A stretch of 64,000 bases of DNA from Bog-756 sp963737625. GTDB lineage: Bacteria > Actinomycetota > Acidimicrobiia > Acidimicrobiales > RAAP-2. The notes below the pieces were generated by a model, which worked only from the letters and a program-made list of their open reading frames with translations, did no database searches and had not been told where the DNA came from. This document shows, in pieces, positions 25,041 through 32,909 of the stretch. The translations under genes and the position numbers were made by a program. Every line of letters begins with the position of its first letter. Within the stretch, counting starts at the first letter, position 1. The stretch spans positions 124,001-188,000 of the forward strand of contig CAVTTK010000001.1 of the NCBI GenBank assembly GCA_963737625.1. The letters run 5' to 3'.

Positions 25041-26048
25041 ATGGACCCTGTGCGGCTCCCCGGACCGGAGTTCGTGGCGGTGCTCGGCGCCGGCGAGGCG
25101 TTCGAGAGGATTGTAGGGCTGGAGTCCGGGGCGGTCGTGGTGGAGGGGGACGACCTCCCCGACTCGCTGCCCACCCGGAGTGGCGTCCCTGACCCACTCG
25201 ACCGACTGGCCATGGTCCCCGCCGTGGTGGTGGGGGTGGTCGCTGACCCGGAGCATCGTCGCCCCGAGTGGGCCGATGTGGTGGTGGCTCCGGGCAGCCC
25301 CGAGCTGGCCGCCACCCTGGCCACGGTGGGGGCCAACCCCCTGGCCTCGGTCACCCTGGCCGTCCTGTTGCGCGGCGGCGACCGTCGCACGGTGGCCCAG
25401 GGGCTGGTGGCCGAATCGATGGCCTATGGGCTCCTGCAGGCCGGACCGGAGTTCGCCGCCTGGCGCCGCGGCGTCCCGGTACGGGAGCATCCGGGTGGAG
25501 GCGGGAGCCCGGTGCTGGTGGCCCGGCGCGACCACGAACTGTCCATCACGCTCAACCGCCCCCACGTGCTCAACGCCTTCAGCGCTCCCATGCGGGACGA
25601 GCTGGTGGCGGCGCTGCAGGTGGCCGTGGTCGACCCCTCGGTGACCGCCGTCGTGGTGCGGGGGGCCGGGAGGGCCTTCTGCAGCGGCGGCGACCTCGAC
25701 GAGTTCGGGTCCCGTTCCGATCCGGCCACCGCCCATCTGGTCCGCCTCCAGCGGAGTCCCGGACGCGTCCTGGCCGAGGTGGCCGACCGGACCACTGCCC
25801 ACATCCACGGGGCCACGGTGGGGTCCGGCATCGAGTTGGCCGCCTTCGCCCACCGGGTGGTGGCGGACCGCACCACCCGTGTCTCGCTCCCCGAGGTCCA
25901 CCTCGGCCTCATCCCGGGAGCCGGGGGCACGGTCAGCCTGCCCAGGCGGATCGGCCGTCACGCCACCATGCTGTTGGCCGTGGGACCACCGGAGATCGAC
26001 GCCGACACCGCCCTGGCCTGGGGCCTGGTCGATGCCCTGGAGGGGTAA
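25041..26048 (+). CDS. Enoyl-CoA hydratase-like protein with N-terminal extension and no C-terminal helical domain
   Basis: In the 335-residue protein the crotonase core runs from about residue 158 (VLVARRDHELSITLNRPHVLNAF) through GRAFCSGGDLDEF, GATVGSGIELAAFAHRVVA and SLPEVHLGLIPGAGGTVSLP, so both catalytic-type Glu residues are kept. It stops at GLVDALEG, where the usual 60-80 residue helical C-terminal domain should begin. Residues 95-145 (ASVTLAVLLRGGDRR-x-VAQGLVAESMAYGLLQAGPEFAAW) resemble such a helical domain. The chain may therefore be circularly permuted. It is divergent from the reordered CoA-transferase and precedes the acyl-CoA synthetase at 26124. Confidence 0.8.
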   Translation: MDPVRLPGPEFVAVLGAGEAFERIVGLESGAVVVEGDDLPDSLPTRSGVPDPLDRLAMVPAVVVGVVADPEHRRPEWADVVVAPGSPELAATLATVGANPLASVTLAVLLRGGDRRTVAQGLVAESMAYGLLQAGPEFAAWRRGVPVREHPGGGGSPVLVARRDHELSITLNRPHVLNAFSAPMRDELVAALQVAVVDPSVTAVVVRGAGRAFCSGGDLDEFGSRSDPATAHLVRLQRSPGRVLAEVADRTTAHIHGATVGSGIELAAFAHRVVADRTTRVSLPEVHLGLIPGAGGTVSLPRRIGRHATMLLAVGPPEIDADTALAWGLVDALEG

Positions 26049-26123
26049 TTGTCGCAGCTCTTCCGCACTTCGTTAGGGTGGATTCGCCCATGACCGAGCC
26101 GGGACTCCCATCGTGAAGCCAAC

Positions 26124-27647
26124 GTGAACATCGCCATGCTGCTGGACCTCGTCGCCGACACCTTCGGCGACCGGGTGGCGCTGACCGAAGACGGGACGTC
26201 CCGCACCTACGACGAACTGCGCGGGCTGGCCCGGGCGGCCGCCGCCGAGCTGAACGCGGCCGGGGCCGCCACCCTGGTCTACGCCGATGTGACCTCGTCC
26301 GCCGTGCCCACCGCCCTGTTCGGGGCGGCCTGGGCCGGCGCATCGTACGCCCCGCTCAACTTCCGCCTTCCGGCCGAGTCCCTGCGCCAGCAGGTGGCCC
26401 GCCTCGACCGGCCCACGGTGGTGTCCTCGGCGGCGCTGGTCGCCGAACTGACCGATCCGCCGGCCACCGACCGGGCGGTGTGGTTGGACAGGCTGAGCCG
26501 GGGCGGAGGGACTCACGATCCGGCCGGCGACTACGTGCCCGAGCCGGAGGGGGCCGCCGTCATCCTGTTCACCAGCGGCTCATCGGGCGCTCCCAAGGCG
26601 GCCCTGCTCAGCCACGACAACCTGATGTCCTACATCATGGACACGGTCGAGTTCCTGGGGGCCGGTGAGGACGAGGCGCTGGTGCTGGCGGCCCCGCCCT
26701 TCCACATCGCCGGGGTGGCCGCCGTGCTGAGCTCGATCTACTCGGGCCGCCGGCTCCTGCCCCTGCCGGCCTTCACCCCCGAGGCGTGGCTGGAGCTGGC
26801 CCGGGACGAGGGGGCCACCCACGCCTTCGTGGTGCCGACCATGCTGTCGCGGATCGTCCAGTGCATGGAGTCGGACCCGTCCCTGCGGGTGCCCACCCTG
26901 CGCGCCATCTCCTACGGCGGGGCCCGCATGGCCGCTCCCGTCCTCGAGCGGGCCCTCGAGCTCTTCCCCGACGTCGGCTTCGTCAACGCCTACGGACTGA
27001 CCGAGACCTCGTCCACCATCGCCGTGCTGGGCCCCGAGGACCACCGACTGGCCCTGTCCAGCGACGATCCGGCCGTCCGGAGGAGGCTGGAGTCGGTGGG
27101 CCAGCCCCTCCCCGGCGTCGAGGTGTCGGTGGTGGAGGAGTCGGGCGAGCCGGTTCCGGCGGGAGGCAAGGGACTCATCCGCGTACGCGGCCCCCAGGTG
27201 AGCGGGCAGTACCTCGACACCGAGTCCGGAGTGGACGGCGCGGGCTGGCTGGCCACCGGTGACGTCGGCTTCGTCGACCAGTCCGGCTACCTCTTCGTGG
27301 AGGGCCGGGCCGACGACGTGATCATCAAGGGGGGCGAGAACCTCTCCCCGTCGGAGATCGAGGATGCCCTGCTGCGCCACAAGTCGGTGCAGTCCGCGGT
27401 GGTGGTCGGTGTGCCCCACGAGGAGTGGGGCGAATCGGTGGCCGCCGCCGTGGTACTGGTCCCCGAGGCCGACGGGACCATGGACGAGGTGATCGTCGAG
27501 GAGTTGGTGGTCTGGGTGCGCCAGTCCCTCGGTTCGCTCAAGACCCCGAGCCTCATCGAGGTGCGCGACGAGCTACCCACCACCGCCACCGGCAAGGTCC
27601 TCCGCCGGGTGGTGCGCGACGAGCTGTCCGGCCCGACCCCCTCCTGA
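26124..27647 (+). CDS. AMP-forming acyl-CoA synthetase
   Basis: The 507-residue ANL ligase has the P-loop LFTSGSSGAPKAALLSHDN, motif YGLTETSST, the hinge YLFVEGRADDVIIKGGENLSPSEIED and the catalytic Lys in TTATGKVLRRVV. It would form an acyl-CoA from an unidentified carboxylate. It starts with GTG 75 bp after the permuted hydratase and is probably co-transcribed with it. The transcript ends at a hairpin before a convergent gene. Confidence 0.92.
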   Translation: MNIAMLLDLVADTFGDRVALTEDGTSRTYDELRGLARAAAAELNAAGAATLVYADVTSSAVPTALFGAAWAGASYAPLNFRLPAESLRQQVARLDRPTVVSSAALVAELTDPPATDRAVWLDRLSRGGGTHDPAGDYVPEPEGAAVILFTSGSSGAPKAALLSHDNLMSYIMDTVEFLGAGEDEALVLAAPPFHIAGVAAVLSSIYSGRRLLPLPAFTPEAWLELARDEGATHAFVVPTMLSRIVQCMESDPSLRVPTLRAISYGGARMAAPVLERALELFPDVGFVNAYGLTETSSTIAVLGPEDHRLALSSDDPAVRRRLESVGQPLPGVEVSVVEESGEPVPAGGKGLIRVRGPQVSGQYLDTESGVDGAGWLATGDVGFVDQSGYLFVEGRADDVIIKGGENLSPSEIEDALLRHKSVQSAVVVGVPHEEWGESVAAAVVLVPEADGTMDEVIVEELVVWVRQSLGSLKTPSLIEVRDELPTTATGKVLRRVVRDELSGPTPS

Positions 27648-27664
27648 CCGGCCCCGGGCCACCG

Positions 27665-27690
27665 GCCGTCGGACCATTCAGTCCGACGGC
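27665..27690. terminator. Hairpin at convergent gene ends
   Basis: GCCGTCGGAC (27665-27674) pairs exactly with GTCCGACGGC (27681-27690) across a 6-nt loop, 18 bp after the acyl-CoA synthetase stop. The right arm enters the last codons of the convergent MDR gene. No U-tract follows. Confidence 0.55.
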
Positions 27691-28655
27691 ACCACCAGCA
27701 CCTTGCCCAGGGCCCGTCGCTCAGCCAGGTCCTCCAGGGCCCGACCGGCCCCCGCCAACCCGTAGCGGGCCGAGATGTGGGGAGTGAACCGTCCGGACCG
27801 GTAGAGCTCGGTCAGCTCGTCCTGGTCCCGTTGGAAGTCGTCGCGCTGGTGGGTGGCGAAGCCACCCATGGTGAAGCCGGTGACGATGACGCCCTTCAGC
27901 AGCACCAGGTTGAGCGGGATCCTCGGGATCTCGCCGGAGGCGAATCCCACGGTCACGAACCGTCCCCCCCAGGCCAGGGCCCGGAGGGCCTGCTCGGCCG
28001 CCGGGCCCCCTACGGGATCGATGACGACGTCGGCCCCGCCCCCCGTCACCTCCTTGATCCGCTCCTTCAGGTCCTCGGTGGTGTAATCCACCCCGGCCGA
28101 CGCTCCCCGCTCGGCACAGAGGGCCAGCTTCTCCGCCGTCGACGCCGCCGCCACCACCCTGGCCCCGAGCAGGGCGGCCAGCTCCACGGCGGCCAGGCCC
28201 ACGCCGCCGGCGGCGCCGAGCACCACCACCCACTCGCCCGGCTGGACCCGGGCGAAGCTGCGCAGGGCGTGGTAGGCCGTGCGGTGGGCCACGCCGGAGG
28301 CGGCCGCCGACACCAGGTCGACGGCCGGATCCACCGGCTGCAGGGCGCCGGCCGAGACCGCCACCTGATCGGCGAACGCCCCGAACAGCACCGAACCCAT
28401 CACCCGGTCGCCCACGGCCACCCCGTCGACCCCGGGACCGATCGAGGACACCGTGCCGGCGAACTCACTGCCCACGGTGAACGGCACCGGGATGCTCACC
28501 TGGTACCGGTCGGCCACCACCAGGACGTCGGGGAAGTTGGCCGCCGCGGCGACCACATCCACCACTACCTGACCCTCGCCGGCCACCGGGTCGTCCACCT
28601 CGGCCACCACCACCGAGCCGGGCGGCCCGTACTGCTCACACCGGACGGCGCGCAC
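27678..28655 (-). CDS. NADPH:quinone oxidoreductase-like MDR protein
   Basis: The 325-residue zinc-free medium-chain reductase has an N-terminal GroES-like part with AANFPDVLVVADRYQ and PFTVGSEFAGTVSSIGPGV. The Rossmann motif is VVVLGAAGGVGLAAVELA, followed by DVVIDPVGG and FVTVGFASGEIPRIPLNL, a typical QorA/NADPH2:quinone reductase layout. It would reduce an alpha,beta-unsaturated or quinone-like carbonyl. It starts with GTG at 28655, 9 bp after the acyl-CoA dehydrogenase stop, so it belongs to that operon. Confidence 0.9.
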   Translation of the reverse strand: MRAVRCEQYGPPGSVVVAEVDDPVAGEGQVVVDVVAAAANFPDVLVVADRYQVSIPVPFTVGSEFAGTVSSIGPGVDGVAVGDRVMGSVLFGAFADQVAVSAGALQPVDPAVDLVSAAASGVAHRTAYHALRSFARVQPGEWVVVLGAAGGVGLAAVELAALLGARVVAAASTAEKLALCAERGASAGVDYTTEDLKERIKEVTGGGADVVIDPVGGPAAEQALRALAWGGRFVTVGFASGEIPRIPLNLVLLKGVIVTGFTMGGFATHQRDDFQRDQDELTELYRSGRFTPHISARYGLAGAGRALEDLAERRALGKVLVVPSD

Positions 28656-28664
28656 GGACCCGAC

Positions 28665-29966
28665 TCAGGAGTTTCCGACGAGGTGCTCGATGTGGGCGGC
28701 CAGCTTGCGCTGGGCCTCCTCCCGCTTGGCCGGCAGATGGGCGGTGGGCCACAGCCCCGGGGAGGGCTCGTAGTCCTTCAGGACCTCGCGGGCCACGGTG
28801 ACCTTGTGGACCTCGGTGGGCCCGTCCACCACGCTCATGATGGGGGCCATCATCCACATGCTGCCGAACGGCATCTCGTTGGACACCCCGAGGGCCCCGT
28901 GGGCGTGCATGGACCGCCACACGGCGTCATGGGCCACCTTGGGCGTCAGGGCCTTGATGGCGGCGATGTTCTTGCGGGTGCGCCGGTAGTCCCCGATCTG
29001 GTCGATCTCCCAGGCCGTGTAGAGGACGAGCAGCCGGAACTGCTGGAGCTCGGCATAGGAGTCGGCGATGTCACCCTGGATGAACTGCTTGCGGGCCAGC
29101 AGGCTGCCCTGGGTCTCGCGGCTGAGCACCCGCTCGCACAGCAGGTCGAGGGCCCGTTGGCACGTGGCCACGGTGCGCATGGCGTGATGGACCCGCCCAC
29201 CGCCCAGTCGGGTCTGGGCGATGGCGAAGGCCTGCCCCGCCCCGCCCAGCAGGTTCTCGGCCGGGACCCGCACGTCCTCGTAGTGGATGAGGGCGTGCAT
29301 GGCCTCGTCGTCGGACTCGCCGGCCAGCCCCACGTGGCGGGTCATGTTCACCCCGGGGGTGTCCGTGGGGACGAGGAACATCGACGCCCCCTGGTAGATG
29401 CTCACGTCGGGGTCGGTGACGGCCATGACGATGAGGAAGGAGGCCGTCCGGGCGTTGGACGAGAAGAACTTCCATCCGTTGATGACCCACTCGTCGCCGT
29501 CCTGCACGGCGGCGCAGGTGAACTGCTGGGGGTCCGACCCGGCCTGCGGCTCGGTCATGGAGTAGCAGGAGAAGACCTCGCCGTCGAGGAGCGGCTGGAG
29601 GTACTTCTCCTTCTGCTCGTCGGTGCCGTAGTGGGCGATGATCTCGGCGTTGCCGGTGTCGGGGGCCTGGGTCCCGAACACGATGGGGGCCCAGGACGAC
29701 ACGCCGAGGATCTCATTGAGCAGGGCCAGTTTGACCTGGCCGTACCCCTTGCCGCCGAGCTCGGGTCCGAGGTGGGCGGCCCACAGGTCGTGGTCCCGCA
29801 CCTCCTGCTTCATGGGATCGACGATGGGCCGCAGCTCGTCGTCCAGGGGGTGGAACTGCTTGTGCGGATAGAGGATGTCGAGCGGCTCGACTTTGTCGGC
29901 GACGAACTGGCGAGCCCAGTCCAGCTTCTCTTGGAACTCCGGTTCGGTGGAGAAATCCCAGGCCAT
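28665..29966 (-). CDS. Acyl-CoA dehydrogenase (possible separate product from internal start)
   Basis: The 433-residue FadE-like flavoenzyme removes hydrogens at C2-C3 of an acyl-CoA using FAD and passes electrons to ETF. Visible are PELGGKGYGQVKLALLNEILG, the FAD/substrate-binding YSMTEPQAGSDPQQF, WVINGWKFFSSNA, and the C-terminal MHAHGALGVSNEMPFGSMW and VVDGPTEVHKVTVAREVL. Length and N-terminus (MAWDFSTEPEFQEKLDWARQFV) are normal when started at 29966, and an AAAGGA site is present. The upstream TetR frame enters it without a stop. Confidence 0.88.
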   Translation of the reverse strand: MAWDFSTEPEFQEKLDWARQFVADKVEPLDILYPHKQFHPLDDELRPIVDPMKQEVRDHDLWAAHLGPELGGKGYGQVKLALLNEILGVSSWAPIVFGTQAPDTGNAEIIAHYGTDEQKEKYLQPLLDGEVFSCYSMTEPQAGSDPQQFTCAAVQDGDEWVINGWKFFSSNARTASFLIVMAVTDPDVSIYQGASMFLVPTDTPGVNMTRHVGLAGESDDEAMHALIHYEDVRVPAENLLGGAGQAFAIAQTRLGGGRVHHAMRTVATCQRALDLLCERVLSRETQGSLLARKQFIQGDIADSYAELQQFRLLVLYTAWEIDQIGDYRRTRKNIAAIKALTPKVAHDAVWRSMHAHGALGVSNEMPFGSMWMMAPIMSVVDGPTEVHKVTVAREVLKDYEPSPGLWPTAHLPAKREEAQRKLAAHIEHLVGNS

Positions 29967-30722
29967 CGGGGGGTCCTTTCTGTTGGTACGTCTGGCGTAA
30001 TTCGCTTCGGAGGGGGGGCCGGGTCGGGCCCGGTCGGTCGAGCCGTGGCCGGAGGTCGGGCGCACGCCCAGTCCGGCGAGGAACCGCTCGTTGCACGCGG
30101 CCACCTCCCGGCGGGCCGCCTCGGGATCGGCGGCATGGGCCACGTAGAGGGCGGCACCCGTCCCGAGGGCCGAGAGCAGGTGGGCCAGCGGCTCGAGCGG
30201 CTGGGGATCGAGGGCGCCCTCGGCGACCGCCTCACGCAGGTAGCCCATGATCTGGTGGGTGGGGCCGTCCCCCCGCTCGGACAGCGAGTTCCACCCGAGG
30301 ACGGCCGGGCCGTCGACCAGCACGATCTGCCGGTAGGCGGGATTGGTGGATGCGGCCTCGAGATAGACCTCGCTGTTGGCCACGAAGAGGTCCCAGGCAC
30401 CGCGGTGCCGGTCCTGGGATCGCCGCCGCAGTGAGCGGGTGACCTCGCCGGTCACCTCCTCGTAGACCGCCCGGAACAGGTCCTCCTTGTCGAGGAAGTG
30501 GTGGTACAGGGCGCCGCGGGTCAGGCCGGCCCGCCGAACGATCTCCTCAGTCCGGGTGGCCTGGAACCCGTCGGCGGCGAACAACTCCCGGGCCGCGGTG
30601 AGCAGCGCCCGCCGGGTGTCCCGCACGTGGGCCGCCCGGAGGCCTCGGGCACCGGCGGACGGGCCTGCGCCCTCCCCGTCGGGGGGCTGGGTCACCGCCT
30701 GGGAGCTGCCGGCTTGATTCAT
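28665..30722 (-). CDS. Continuous ORF: TetR-family regulator in frame with acyl-CoA dehydrogenase
   Basis: The reading frame runs 685 codons without a stop. Residues 1-225 are a TetR regulator, with the HTH at about 37-85 (LLTAARELFAADGFQATRTEEIVRRAGLTRGALYHHFLDKEDLF) and a usual ligand domain. A linker of about 27 polar residues then leads straight into a complete acyl-CoA dehydrogenase at Met253. It may be a true regulator-enzyme fusion, or a TetR gene that lost its stop while the dehydrogenase is also made from its own start (AAAGGA 7 nt before 29966). A run of seven G at 30012-30018 is a possible error site, but neither other frame has a stop near the junction. The short inverted repeat at 30732-30746 is a candidate operator. 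Confidence 0.65.
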   Translation of the reverse strand: MNQAGSSQAVTQPPDGEGAGPSAGARGLRAAHVRDTRRALLTAARELFAADGFQATRTEEIVRRAGLTRGALYHHFLDKEDLFRAVYEEVTGEVTRSLRRRSQDRHRGAWDLFVANSEVYLEAASTNPAYRQIVLVDGPAVLGWNSLSERGDGPTHQIMGYLREAVAEGALDPQPLEPLAHLLSALGTGAALYVAHAADPEAARREVAACNERFLAGLGVRPTSGHGSTDRARPGPPSEANYARRTNRKDPPMAWDFSTEPEFQEKLDWARQFVADKVEPLDILYPHKQFHPLDDELRPIVDPMKQEVRDHDLWAAHLGPELGGKGYGQVKLALLNEILGVSSWAPIVFGTQAPDTGNAEIIAHYGTDEQKEKYLQPLLDGEVFSCYSMTEPQAGSDPQQFTCAAVQDGDEWVINGWKFFSSNARTASFLIVMAVTDPDVSIYQGASMFLVPTDTPGVNMTRHVGLAGESDDEAMHALIHYEDVRVPAENLLGGAGQAFAIAQTRLGGGRVHHAMRTVATCQRALDLLCERVLSRETQGSLLARKQFIQGDIADSYAELQQFRLLVLYTAWEIDQIGDYRRTRKNIAAIKALTPKVAHDAVWRSMHAHGALGVSNEMPFGSMWMMAPIMSVVDGPTEVHKVTVAREVLKDYEPSPGLWPTAHLPAKREEAQRKLAAHIEHLVGNS

Positions 30723-30731
30723 GACGTATCC

Positions 30732-30746
30732 AACATACAGAATGTT
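30732..30746. promoter_or_regulatory. Candidate TetR operator in the divergent region
   Basis: AACAT-ACAGA-ATGTT is a 5-bp inverted repeat with 5-bp spacer, 10 bp upstream of the TetR start and about 70 bp before the divergent SDR gene. The adjacent GACGTATCC (30723-30731) also occurs in the amidohydrolase control region. The repeat is short, so this is tentative. Confidence 0.4.
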
Positions 30747-30815
30747 TGTGTCCGGGGCGAAGTCACGCGTCGACGACCGGTCCGGCGAGTGCCGAGAGCG
30801 GTGGGGAGGAGACCG

Positions 30816-31688
30816 GTGGACGAACTGCACGGAAAGGTGGCCCTGGTCACGGGGGCCAGCCGGGGAGTGGGTGCGGCCACGGCGGTGGCCCTGGCCGAGG
30901 CCGGCTGTAACGTCGCCTGTGCCGCACGCTCCACCCGGGATCAGCCCCAGCGCACGGCGGGCACCATCAACGAGACGGTGGCGCGGGTGGAAGCCGCCGG
31001 ACGACGGGGTCTGGCCGTCCCCACCAACCTGGCCGTCGACGCCGAGGTGGAGGCCATGGTGGCCACCACCCTCGATCACTTCGGGCGACTGGACATCCTG
31101 ATCAACAACGCCGCCATCACCTTCATCGGCGACCTCGACATCCCCTTGCACCGGTTCGACCTGGTCATGCAGGTCAACATGCGCGCCCCTCTGATCGCCA
31201 TCCGTGAGGCCGCCCCGGCCATGCGAGCGGTGGGGGGCGGCTCGGTGGTCAACGTCTCGTCGGTGGCCGCCCTCTATCCCCATCCGTCGCTGATGGCCTA
31301 CGGCATGTCCAAGGTGGCCTTGGAGCGCCTGACCGTCGACGCCGCCTCCCAGCTGGCCGACGACGGCATCGCCGTGAACTGTTTCCGGATCGATCTGGCC
31401 GTGGCCTCCGAGGGTTTCGTGGCCAACACGCCGGGGGCCGACCACTCCGGCTGGGAGCCCTCGGCGGTGGCGGCCGAGGGCATCGTGTGGATGGTGCGCC
31501 AGCCCACCTCGTACTCCGGGCGGCGGGAGTCCATGTTCGCCCTGCGCCGGCGGGAGGGCATCATGGCCTCGCGGGTGGCCCACCCGGCGGCGACGGCGCC
31601 GCCGGTCGAGATGACCAATGGACTGGTCGCCGCCACTCAGACCGCCTTCGAGGAGCCGTATCCCGACGATCCCGCGCTGGAGCCATGA
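30816..31688 (+). CDS. Short-chain dehydrogenase/reductase
   Basis: The 290-residue classical SDR has TGASRGVGAATA, an Arg-containing CAARSTRD segment (NADP-type), INNAAITF, Ser in NVSSVAAL and the Tyr/Lys pair in MAYGMSKVAL. It carries a C-terminal tail of about 50 residues beyond the usual end. A GGGGAGGA site lies before the GTG at 30816. It is the first gene of a plus-strand operon running to the P450 at 34615, divergent from the TetR/dehydrogenase, and so a likely target of that regulator. Confidence 0.88.
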   Translation: MDELHGKVALVTGASRGVGAATAVALAEAGCNVACAARSTRDQPQRTAGTINETVARVEAAGRRGLAVPTNLAVDAEVEAMVATTLDHFGRLDILINNAAITFIGDLDIPLHRFDLVMQVNMRAPLIAIREAAPAMRAVGGGSVVNVSSVAALYPHPSLMAYGMSKVALERLTVDAASQLADDGIAVNCFRIDLAVASEGFVANTPGADHSGWEPSAVAAEGIVWMVRQPTSYSGRRESMFALRRREGIMASRVAHPAATAPPVEMTNGLVAATQTAFEEPYPDDPALEP

Positions 31689-31757
31689 GCGCCCTGTCCC
31701 ACATCCCCGTCGCTCCCCGCAGTCCTGTATCCCCGTATCCCAAAGGAGTATGAATCC

Positions 31758-32834
31758 GTGGCCAAGCGCACGCCAGAAGAGGAAGAGGCCATCAAGGTCC
31801 GCACCGCCGGACTGGTGCACGAGGAACGCCTGGGGGCCTGGATGGACACCCAGGACCTTCCCGGGAAGGGCGAGGCCGTCACGTCCTCGTTCATCAGCGG
31901 GGGGGCCTCGAACGAGATCTTCGAGATCCGTCGCGGCGACTTCCACGCCGTACTGCGCCGTCCACCCCGAGTGGTCCCCAAGGGCCGCAACGAGACCATG
32001 CTGCGCGAGTACCGGGTGCTCCACGCCCTGAACGGCACGGACGTCCCCCATCCCGAGGCCTACGCCGCCTGCAGCGACGACTCGGTGATCGGATCGTCCT
32101 TCTACCTGATGAGCCTGGTCGACGGCTGGTCGCCCATGAACATGGACGGGTGGCCGGCCCCGTTCGACACCGATCTCGAGGCGCGCTCCGGGCTGGCCAT
32201 CGAACTGGTCGACGGCATCGCCCGGCTGGCCCGCGTGGACTGGAAGGCGGTGGGCCTCGAGGGCTTCGGCAAGCCGGACGGCTTCCACGACCGACAGGTG
32301 GACCGATGGATGGCCCACCTCAACGCGGTCAAGTTCCGGGACATCCCCGGGCTGGACGTGACCGCCGATTGGCTGAGCCGTCACAAGCCCAGCCAGTGGG
32401 AACCGGGCATCATCCACGGCGACTACCAGTTCGCCAACGTGATGTTCGCCCACGGCGCCCCGGCCCGACTGGCCGCCATGGTCGACTGGGAGATGTCCAC
32501 GGTGGGCGACCCCCTGTTGGACCTGGCCTGGGTGATGAACGGGTGGACCGATCCGGGCGAGGACCGCACCAAGGGGTACGTCGACACGACCGGGATGCCC
32601 AGCGGTCGACAGATGCTCGACCACTACGCCGAGGTCAGCGGACGCAATGTGGACGAGATCGACTACTACATCATCTTGGCCCGGTTCAAGTTGGCCATCG
32701 TGCTGGAGGCGGGGTACGCACGCGTGGTGGCCGGCGACGCCGACAACCCGGCCATGGCCGCGTACGAGTACGTGGTGCTCGACACCATGGCTGCCGCGGC
32801 CGAACTGGCCCAGACCACCCCGCTCGGGCAGTAG
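31758..32834 (+). CDS. APH-type phosphotransferase (ACAD10/11-like kinase)
   Basis: The 358-residue protein kinase-like fold shows SGGASNEIFEIRRGDFHAVLRRPP (nucleotide loop and Lys-like strand), the Brenner motif IIHGDYQFANVMF and VDWEMSTVGDPLLDLAW with the metal-binding Asp. Stand-alone actinobacterial homologues cluster with acyl-CoA dehydrogenases. By analogy with ACAD10/11 they may phosphorylate 4-hydroxyacyl-CoA-type substrates before elimination. The GTG start is preceded by AAAGGAG. It sits second in the operon after the SDR. Confidence 0.88.
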   Translation: MAKRTPEEEEAIKVRTAGLVHEERLGAWMDTQDLPGKGEAVTSSFISGGASNEIFEIRRGDFHAVLRRPPRVVPKGRNETMLREYRVLHALNGTDVPHPEAYAACSDDSVIGSSFYLMSLVDGWSPMNMDGWPAPFDTDLEARSGLAIELVDGIARLARVDWKAVGLEGFGKPDGFHDRQVDRWMAHLNAVKFRDIPGLDVTADWLSRHKPSQWEPGIIHGDYQFANVMFAHGAPARLAAMVDWEMSTVGDPLLDLAWVMNGWTDPGEDRTKGYVDTTGMPSGRQMLDHYAEVSGRNVDEIDYYIILARFKLAIVLEAGYARVVAGDADNPAMAAYEYVVLDTMAAAAELAQTTPLGQ

Positions 32835-32909
32835 CGGCCCGGTGCCCCCGCCCGCCCGTCGCCACGCCCGGCCGCTGCGGGACGACGACGGCACCATGAC
32901 GACGGCACG

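Noticed and set aside
30001..30020. G7 run as the cause of an artificial TetR/dehydrogenase fusion
   Set aside because: Shifting to either other frame does not give a nearby stop but runs 150-250 bp into the dehydrogenase, so a one-base error does not simply explain the missing stop. It remains a point to verify.
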